7,074 nucleotides of DNA. It comes from Litorimonas sp963922935. Lineage in GTDB: Bacteria; Pseudomonadota; Alphaproteobacteria; Caulobacterales; Maricaulaceae. Below, piece by piece: positions 1 to 5,163 of the stretch. Each line of letters opens with the position of its first letter. Position 1 is the stretch's first letter. The translations under genes and the position numbers were made by a program. Where the stretch lies: the NCBI GenBank assembly GCA_963922935.1, contig CAWUKE010000118.1, forward strand, positions 1 through 7,074, given 5' to 3'. Below the pieces are notes generated by a model. It was given only the letters and a program-made list of their open reading frames with translations, made no database searches and was not told the DNA's origin.

Positions 1-1011
1 AATACGTTGGCGGTTCTACACTTTGAGCTCGACTTTGATGACGCAAAACTAACGGAGGCGTTTGACAATCCGGCCGATCTGGAAACTTACCTGTCTGATT
101 ATGCGGCCGCCTGCGCGCGGTTTTGCGAAAGCGCGGTCATACAGCCCTTTATCGAAGCCTTTGATCGTGCCTGCCATTCGGATCCTGATTTCACAGACGC
201 GGCCAAGCTGCTGCGTCGTCCGAAGCAGTTTTTAGCGTTTAACGATCTAGAGCATCATCGTTGGCCCGTTTGGGACGAAGCTGATGAGCCCTCCCTCTGG
301 ACGCACCGGATCTACCAAACCGAAACGATTAATAAGCGCTACCGAAAGGACCTCGCCCCCCTCTTACGTCTGCCGGATGCGGCTAGCCCCTACCGGGTCG
401 GTCAAGGCACCACATGGCTCGCCAAGACAGAGGTCGCGGCGCGAATGCGCGGGATTAATGCGACCTGCCAATATTTCTACTGCATGTTGGACGCCCTCAA
501 TCTCAGTCAGAAGCGCCTGTTACGCAAAATTACGGACCGGGAGGCCCGTTTCAATATTGACGACGCCTATGCCCGCTATGACCGGCTGGAAAATCTCCTC
601 TCAGAAATGAAGAATGAGCTGCTCGATTATACGACGGCCCTGCAAGGTGAAGCCCGGGATATGTTCGATGCTATCCAGACGGCATTCCGCACGCATGAAC
701 TGGTGGCCGCGATGGAACAGCGATCTGATCTATTGCGGGGCAAGATCGACCGCGCGCAAGCCCGACGGTCGCTTTTACAACAACGCCTGCTGACCTTCTC
801 GCTTGTACTGCTGGGGGCTATCCAAATCGTCTCTCTTGTCATGCAAGTCTTCAATTATCCGAACGAAGATTTTAACAATGATCGCGTGCCGGGCTTGTTT
901 GATCTCGTCTCCCGCATCCCGTTTGATCTGGCGATGAATATCGTTCTGATTGGGATTGTGGTTTTCGGCCTCATCTGGAGCTGGCGCACCCGCCGACCGT
1001 CAGGACGATAA
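1..1011 (+). CDS. Unrecognised protein with two C-terminal membrane helices (5' end possibly missing)
   Basis: I do not recognise this family. The frame is open to the left edge. The first possible start inside the window is a TTG at position 7, giving 334 residues; only six bases precede it, so a ribosome site cannot be judged and the real start may lie outside. Counting from that TTG, residues 1-160 look soluble and mixed alpha, with several Trp and Cys residues. Residues about 165-260 are long, charged and heptad-like, probably a helical or coiled-coil stalk. Hydrophobic segments lie at about 261-282 and 308-325, separated by a 25-residue acidic loop. Arg/Lys clusters just before the first helix and at the C-terminus (RTRRPSGR) predict that both ends are cytoplasmic. 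This shape recalls CorA-type channels, but the GMN signature of that family is not present after the first helix. The gene is followed by its own terminator, so it probably ends a transcript. Confidence 0.8.
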   Translation, partial: NTLAVLHFELDFDDAKLTEAFDNPADLETYLSDYAAACARFCESAVIQPFIEAFDRACHSDPDFTDAAKLLRRPKQFLAFNDLEHHRWPVWDEADEPSLWTHRIYQTETINKRYRKDLAPLLRLPDAASPYRVGQGTTWLAKTEVAARMRGINATCQYFYCMLDALNLSQKRLLRKITDREARFNIDDAYARYDRLENLLSEMKNELLDYTTALQGEARDMFDAIQTAFRTHELVAAMEQRSDLLRGKIDRAQARRSLLQQRLLTFSLVLLGAIQIVSLVMQVFNYPNEDFNNDRVPGLFDLVSRIPFDLAMNIVLIGIVVFGLIWSWRTRRPSGR

Positions 1012-1033
1012 AGGCCCTATCGTCTTAATTTTA
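1002..1033 (+). terminator. Rho-independent terminator overlapping the stop codon of the first gene
   Basis: GACGATA at 1004-1010 pairs perfectly with TATCGTC at 1018-1024 around a 7-base loop (AAGGCCC). Two weaker pairs (A1002-T1026, G1003-T1025) extend the stem. A T-rich tract (TTAATTTTA, 1025-1033) follows directly. The TAA stop of the upstream gene (1009-1011) lies partly in the left arm. Stem, short loop and T tract in this order are the classic form. Confidence 0.72.
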
Positions 1034-1123
1034 TAGAAACCACGACAACAACTTCTATTAGAATTTAATCTCTTCTTCCCGAAAGCCGATTAGGCAGCTT
1101 TCAAGACAGGGTGGGAGAAGATC
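1034..1123 (+). promoter_or_regulatory. AT-rich leader and probable promoter region of the small membrane-anchored protein gene
   Basis: Because a terminator lies just upstream, the next gene needs its own promoter in this stretch. The segment is clearly more AT-rich than the coding DNA around it. TAGAAT at 1059-1064 could serve as a -10 element, but I see no good -35 partner at normal spacing, so the promoter position is a guess. The ribosome site is clear: GGGAG at 1113-1117, six bases before the ATG at 1124, which settles that start. Confidence 0.35.
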
Positions 1124-1606
1124 ATGGAACTCAAAGAAGCCGGGATTTGCGGATTATTTGTCGTTGGCGGCGCTGTTGGATTTGGAGCCTTTGGTCTCAA
1201 CGACGTCCTTTCCTCTGATCTTCGTCACATCAATGACGTCAGTTATGAAGAACGGGCCGAATATATGGCGACGGTTGTCGCGGAATTTGACGAGGCCTTT
1301 GATACGTACAACGTCGAGTCAGAAGAATATTATCACACGGGCGTGTCGACCTTCTCGCATCGTCCGGCCTCATCCATGTTCGTTGAACATGTGCGCTTAA
1401 CTGAGCTCGCCTCAACGCAACAAGTCAAAGAAATTCGCGTCTATTTTGATGAAGACCTTTTCTGTCAGCAGGCCGAAATGACCATGTTCACCGAAAAAGG
1501 CTGGCATTATGAGTTCAATTTGGAGAACCAGAATGGCGGCGTGATTGAACGTGTCACCTGTCGCGCTTCAACACCGCTGCAGCTTCGCCCGGCCTCTGTG
1601 GCTTAA
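1124..1606 (+). CDS. Unrecognised small protein with one N-terminal membrane segment
   Basis: This is a 160-residue protein of no family I recognise. The ATG is supported by GGGAG six bases upstream. Residues about 8-25 form a hydrophobic, glycine-rich segment (GGAVGFGAFG) that could be a membrane anchor or an uncleaved signal; no clear signal-peptidase site follows. The rest is acidic and polar, with a likely helix at about 40-60 (rich in Glu and Ala) and alternating hydrophobic residues at 85-147 that look like beta strands. C114 and C146 could form a disulfide if the domain is periplasmic. C9 lies inside the anchor, but its context is not a lipobox. It is monocistronic by context: a terminator lies upstream, and it converges with priA downstream. 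Codon use looks less GC-rich than in priA, which may mean a faster-evolving or acquired gene. Confidence 0.8.
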   Translation: MELKEAGICGLFVVGGAVGFGAFGLNDVLSSDLRHINDVSYEERAEYMATVVAEFDEAFDTYNVESEEYYHTGVSTFSHRPASSMFVEHVRLTELASTQQVKEIRVYFDEDLFCQQAEMTMFTEKGWHYEFNLENQNGGVIERVTCRASTPLQLRPASVA

Positions 1607-1617
1607 ACACAAGGCCG
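1590..1617. terminator. Hairpin between convergent genes, possible bidirectional terminator
   Basis: CGGCCT at 1590-1595 and TGTG at 1597-1600 pair with CACAAGGCCG at 1608-1617, giving a 10-pair stem with one bulged C (1596) and a 7-base loop. It spans the stop codon of the small membrane protein and ends two bases before the priA stop. No T tract follows on either strand, so it may block read-through or protect the 3' ends rather than act as a full intrinsic terminator. Confidence 0.42.
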
Positions 1618-1618
1618 C

Positions 1619-3778
1619 TTAGACAAAGCTCTGCGGGTCAATATCGATCTGGATTTTATACTTCGCGGGCATGCGCTTTTGCCGCGCGCGCCAGGCGGTC
1701 ATATAGGCGGAGAGGTTCACACCCGGTTCCGCACGGATGAACAAACGCTGGCGGAAGAGACCTCTTAGACGACTAATGGGCGCTTCAGACGGACCGAGGA
1801 TTTCGATTCCGTCCGCCCGTGGCGCGAGCGTCAGGAAATCGCGAACAAGCTGCTTGGTCTTCTTCAGATCAGGCCCCCAAACGATCACGGCGGCGAGTCG
1901 CCCAAAGGGCGGCAAGCCCAACATATCGCGCATCTGCATCTCCACACCGACAAACATGTCCCGATCACCGACGACGAGGGCTTGCAAAGCTTCATGATGG
2001 GGGTTGTGGGTTTGGATAAGCGCTGAGCCCGCTTTATCCGCCCGGCCAGCGCGACCCGCCACTTGCACAAGCGTCTGATAGGTCCGTTCGCCCGCGCGCG
2101 GATCCGCCCCACCCATCAGCAAATCACCATCCACCACACCCACAAAGGTCAGCTTCGGAAAGTTGTGGCCCTTCACGACCATTTGCGTCCCGACCAGAAT
2201 ATCGATCTCGCCCTGTTCCATACGACCCAGACGGTCCTTGATCGCGTCTGGCGTTGTTGTCGTATCAGAGGACAAGATTTCGATACGTGCCTGCGGGAAA
2301 TGGCTTTGCGCCTCATCGGCGATGCGCTCCACGCCGGGTCCGACGCTCGTCAGCCCGTCCGGCGCCCCGCACTTCGGGCATTCGCGCGGCATGCGCATGG
2401 AAAAACCCGTCAGGTGACAGACGGCCCGACCCGTCGCGCGATGTTCCACAAGCCAGCTATCTGTGTCAGGCGATTTCAACCGTTCGCCACAAGCTTTGCA
2501 CAATATCAGCGGCGCGTAGCCCCGACGGTTCATATAAAGCAGGCTTTGTTCCCCCGCCTGCATTCGCGCGGCCAACGCGGCGACCATCGGTTCTGACAAG
2601 AAAGACCCCCGCTCTGGCGCGTGGCTTTTCATATCGATCAGATCGATTTTGGGCAGCGTGATCGCGCCCGGCCGTTCTGGCAAAATCACATGGGCGTAGC
2701 GGCCTGAGCGAGCATTGTGCAGCGTTTCCAGCGCGGGCGTGGCACTGGCGAGAATCACGACGCAATCTTCCAGCCGACCGCGGACAACTGACATATCTCG
2801 CGCATTATAAATCACGCCCTCTTCCTGCTTGTAGGACGTGTCATGTTCTTCATCGACCACGATCAGGCCGAGTTTCGCGAAGGGCAGGAAGAGCGCTGAG
2901 CGCGCCCCGACGACGAGCTGCGCCCGACCCCGCGCGACCTCTCTCCACGCCCGCCGCCGCGCCATATCGGTGATCCCGCTATGCCAGGCGACAGGTTCAG
3001 CGCCAAAGCGATCCGTAATCCGCGCCAGCCCCGCTTGGGTTAGCGCGATTTCTGGGACCAACAATAACACCTGCCGCCCCTGTCGCAGCGCTTCCGCCAC
3101 CGCTTCAAAATAGACCTCCGTCTTGCCCGACCCGGTCACCCCATCCAGAAGGCTCACCGAAAAAGCGCGCTTGGCCACCTGCCCCACCAGCTCATCCGCC
3201 GCGCGGCGCTGGCCCTCTGTCAGGTCCCGACCCGTCTTTTCGTGATCAGGCACGTCATAGGGCGGATCGACAGGGCGGTCTTCCGCCCGCATCAAACCAG
3301 CTTTGACCATGCCTTTGACCACGCCCGCTGAAATACCCGCCCGTTTCGCGATCTCTGACGCGCGCGCAGGGAATGGGCCGCCTTCACGCAGCGCAGCCCG
3401 ACGCGCAGGCGTCACATTAAGGGGTGCATCCCCTGTCGGTTCATAGAGCGTGGCAATCGGGCTGGGGTCGAGCGCTTTCCAACTGCGCAGCACCATGCGC
3501 AAGACTTGTCCCGGCGAGGCCACATTATAGCGCGCGACCCAATCGATGAAGTCCAGTGTCGCTTCTGGCAGTGGCGGGGTCGGCTTGATCTCGGCAATCG
3601 GTTTGAGGTCCCGGCCCGCTTCCGCTCCATCCACACTCATCACGACGCCAAGCTTCATTTGCTTGCCGATCGGCGCAAAGACAAACTCGCCGCGTGCAAG
3701 CTGCATGTCGTCCGGCACGGCATAGTCAAACGCGCCGGGGACGTTCACAGGAAAAAGGATTTGCGCGTTCCGCTGCAT
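1619..3778 (-). CDS. priA: Primosomal protein N' (replication restart 3'-5' helicase PriA)
   Basis: PriA recognises abandoned replication forks, unwinds the lagging-strand arm and starts reloading of the replicative helicase. From the ATG at 3778 the protein has 719 residues, close to the usual size. It shows the N-terminal 3'-DNA-binding domain (ILFPVNVPGAFDYAVPD, about 7-23), a winged-helix region, Walker A GVTGSGKT (213-220), the DEEH box (309-312), SATP (345-348), a zinc-binding insertion (about 427-470), QVAGRAGR (572-579, helicase motif VI) and the C-terminal domain. In the zinc insertion C427, C430, C467 and C470 match one complete site. In the second site only C454 is kept; S436, T439 and T457 replace the other three cysteines. 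A GTG at 3796 would add six residues; I prefer the ATG because it places the family's N-terminal motif at the usual distance and has AGG five bases upstream. The gene diverges from the transaldolase gene. Confidence 0.97.
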   Translation of the reverse strand: MQRNAQILFPVNVPGAFDYAVPDDMQLARGEFVFAPIGKQMKLGVVMSVDGAEAGRDLKPIAEIKPTPPLPEATLDFIDWVARYNVASPGQVLRMVLRSWKALDPSPIATLYEPTGDAPLNVTPARRAALREGGPFPARASEIAKRAGISAGVVKGMVKAGLMRAEDRPVDPPYDVPDHEKTGRDLTEGQRRAADELVGQVAKRAFSVSLLDGVTGSGKTEVYFEAVAEALRQGRQVLLLVPEIALTQAGLARITDRFGAEPVAWHSGITDMARRRAWREVARGRAQLVVGARSALFLPFAKLGLIVVDEEHDTSYKQEEGVIYNARDMSVVRGRLEDCVVILASATPALETLHNARSGRYAHVILPERPGAITLPKIDLIDMKSHAPERGSFLSEPMVAALAARMQAGEQSLLYMNRRGYAPLILCKACGERLKSPDTDSWLVEHRATGRAVCHLTGFSMRMPRECPKCGAPDGLTSVGPGVERIADEAQSHFPQARIEILSSDTTTTPDAIKDRLGRMEQGEIDILVGTQMVVKGHNFPKLTFVGVVDGDLLMGGADPRAGERTYQTLVQVAGRAGRADKAGSALIQTHNPHHEALQALVVGDRDMFVGVEMQMRDMLGLPPFGRLAAVIVWGPDLKKTKQLVRDFLTLAPRADGIEILGPSEAPISRLRGLFRQRLFIRAEPGVNLSAYMTAWRARQKRMPAKYKIQIDIDPQSFV

Positions 3779-3839
3779 GAAAGCCTGTGTTATCACGCCC
3801 GCGACTGAAGACCTCTATTTTTCTCAGACTGGACCCACC
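3779..3839. promoter_or_regulatory. Divergent promoter region between priA and the transaldolase gene
   Basis: This 61-base spacer must hold the start signals of both divergent genes unless priA starts at the GTG inside it (3796). Towards the transaldolase gene, TTATCA (3790-3795) and TCTATT (3814-3819), 18 bases apart, are a weak candidate -35/-10 pair. The ribosome site of the transaldolase is poor (GGA at 3831-3833). I see no operator-like repeat. Confidence 0.35.
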
Positions 3840-4490
3840 ATGAAATTCTTCATCGATAGCGCCGACATTGAGGCGATTGCTGAACTGGCCGATATTGGCC
3901 TGGTAGACGGTGTTACCACCAACCCGTCTATCATCGCGAAGTCTGGCCGCGATTTCAAAGAAGTCATCGCTGAAATCTGCAAACTGACCGACGGGCATGT
4001 CTCCGCCGAAGTCGTTGCGACTACAGCCGAGGAGATGATCAGCGAAGGCAAAACGCTGCGCAAGATCGCCGATAATGTCTGCGTGAAACTGCCGCTGACC
4101 ATGGACGGCCTCAAAGCGTGCAATACGCTGTCCAAAGAAGGCATTCCGACCAATGTCACGCTTTGCTTCTCACCGAACCAAGCGCTGCTGGCGGCGAAAG
4201 TCGGCGCGACCTATATCTCACCTTTCATTGGACGACTGGACGACATTACGCTGGACGGAATGGAGCTGATCCAAGACATCCGGGAAATTTACGACAATTA
4301 CGGCTATGAGACCGAAGTCCTCGCGGCCTCAATTCGCTCCGTCAATCATGTCAAAGAATGCGCGCTGGTCGGCGCTGATGTGATCACGGCGCCGCCGGCT
4401 GTGATCAAAAACCTTTCTAACCACCCTCTGACAGATAAAGGCCTCGCCGCCTTCCTCAAAGATTGGGAAAAGACAGGGCAATCGATCTAG
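3840..4490 (+). CDS. tal: Transaldolase, small TalC/fructose-6-phosphate aldolase-like type
   Basis: The product is a 216-residue TIM-barrel aldolase of the short transaldolase family. Members form a Schiff base through a barrel lysine and move a dihydroxyacetone unit between sugar phosphates in the non-oxidative pentose phosphate pathway. The start at 3840 gives MKFFIDSADI, the standard N-terminus of the family; an in-frame upstream ATG at 3777 would add 21 residues unlike the family and run into the priA start region. Visible signatures are D6, GVTTNPS (24-30), the catalytic K83 in VKLPLT, and SPFIGRLDD (127-135). F129 falls where E. coli FSA has Tyr131 and where TalB has Phe178. In known enzymes Phe here goes with transaldolase activity and Tyr with fructose-6-phosphate aldolase activity, so transaldolase is the better name. 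Expected location is the cytoplasm. It is divergent from priA and 81 bases from the LysM gene. Confidence 0.95.
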   Translation: MKFFIDSADIEAIAELADIGLVDGVTTNPSIIAKSGRDFKEVIAEICKLTDGHVSAEVVATTAEEMISEGKTLRKIADNVCVKLPLTMDGLKACNTLSKEGIPTNVTLCFSPNQALLAAKVGATYISPFIGRLDDITLDGMELIQDIREIYDNYGYETEVLAASIRSVNHVKECALVGADVITAPPAVIKNLSNHPLTDKGLAAFLKDWEKTGQSI

Positions 4491-4502
4491 GGCCGGCATC
4501 AA

Positions 4503-4529
4503 TTAAGGGGCGCTTAACCTCCCGCTAAC
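4503..4529 (+). promoter_or_regulatory. CtrA-type binding site (TTAA-N7-TTAAC) with a third phased half-site
   Basis: TTAA at 4503-4506, a 7-base spacer (GGGGCGC) and TTAAC at 4514-4518 match the full consensus of CtrA, the cell-cycle response regulator of alphaproteobacteria. A third element, CTAAC at 4525-4529, continues the same 11-base spacing with one mismatch. The site lies in the spacer 54 bases before the start of the LysM lipoprotein gene, a position fitting promoter control. The match to the consensus is seen directly; binding is inferred. Confidence 0.62.
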
Positions 4530-4571
4530 CGTCTTTGCCCATGATGCCCGCAACCGGGTTGGGGAAAGAAA

Positions 4572-5138
4572 ATGGTTCGATACGGTCTTATATTTGGCCT
4601 CGTGGCGCTGACGGCCTGCGCGACGACAAGCAAGCGCAAGGTCGTTAATATTGCAGAGCCGGAAGCGCTTGCGACAGAGAATGTGCGCTATGACACGCTC
4701 GAAGCGGCTGCCGCTTGCGACACACGCAAGATGCGGGCGCGCGCGCTCGACGATGATCCGATGAACGACATTGCGTCGATCACGGTCGTGCGGGAAATCT
4801 CGCCCGGTCGCCGGACGGAAACCGATCTGGATTTGAATTGCCGCGATTTCTTCGCCCGTCGCCTCGGCACAGCCACCCCGACCCAGCCCCTACCGCAGCC
4901 TATGCCGCAGCCATCACTCATCGCGGCGAATGCAGATATGACAGCACAAACGCCTATCGCGCCTGCTCAAATAAGGCCGACCTATAATACCTATCGCGTC
5001 CGTCGCGGCGATACGCTTTACGGCATTGCACGCGCGCACTGCACAGGATGGAAGACGTTAGCGACGTTCAACAATCTTCCGAATGCAGCTGAGATCAGCC
5101 CGGGACAAATTCTGCGCCTGCCCCAAAGCGCTTGCTAG
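4572..5138 (+). CDS. LysM-domain lipoprotein, probably peptidoglycan-binding
   Basis: This is a 188-residue predicted lipoprotein. Residues 1-16 form a short signal peptide ending in the lipobox LTAC, with C16 as the lipidated residue; K21-K23 follow, with no Asp at +2, so outer-membrane sorting is likely. Residues about 24-100 are a polar domain I do not recognise, followed by a Pro/Gln-rich linker (QPLPQPMPQP, about 105-114). A single LysM module lies at about 141-184, with YRVRRGDTLYGIAR at its start and ISPGQILRLP at its end. LysM modules bind N-acetylglucosamine-containing glycans such as peptidoglycan. C157 and C188 flank the module and C49 and C90 lie in the middle domain, so one or two disulfides are possible. 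The ATG has GGGGAAAG about six bases upstream. The CtrA-like box in its promoter region suggests cell-cycle control. No peptidase or amidase domain is visible, so a structural or recruiting role is more likely than a catalytic one. Confidence 0.9.
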   Translation: MVRYGLIFGLVALTACATTSKRKVVNIAEPEALATENVRYDTLEAAAACDTRKMRARALDDDPMNDIASITVVREISPGRRTETDLDLNCRDFFARRLGTATPTQPLPQPMPQPSLIAANADMTAQTPIAPAQIRPTYNTYRVRRGDTLYGIARAHCTGWKTLATFNNLPNAAEISPGQILRLPQSAC

Positions 5139-5143
5139 GGAGC

Positions 5144-5163
5144 GCCTGCGAAGACGCTTAGGC
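5144..5163. terminator. Weak hairpin between convergent genes
   Basis: GCCTGCG (5144-5150) can pair with CGC (5155-5157) and AGGC (5160-5163) around the loop AAGA, with a 2-base bulge at 5158-5159. It lies in the 19-base gap between the LysM gene and the minus-strand gene and overlaps the latter's stop codon. There is no T tract, so its role as a terminator is uncertain. Confidence 0.22.

Noticed and set aside
1025..1079. Possible CtrA site in the AT-rich spacer before the small membrane protein
   Set aside because: TTAA occurs at 1025 and at 1065, but neither has a second TTAA at seven-base spacing.
2063..2596. 177-codon open frame on the plus strand inside priA
   Set aside because: It lies wholly antisense to the conserved helicase core of PriA, has an arginine/histidine-rich composition typical of a shadow frame in GC-rich DNA, and has no recognisable motif.
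3779..3796. GTG start of priA at 3796
   Set aside because: It is possible, but the ATG at 3778 has AGG five bases upstream and gives the usual spacing to the N-terminal PriA motif; the GTG lacks a well-placed ribosome site.
3777..3839. Longer start for the transaldolase at ATG 3777
   Set aside because: The extra 21 residues do not resemble the family, whose members begin at MKFFID, and the region is needed for the divergent promoters.
4874..4918. Short Pro/Gln repeat in the LysM lipoprotein gene
   Set aside because: The repeated CCGCAGCC-like units encode a simple flexible linker; the array is too short and degenerate to call a functional DNA repeat.
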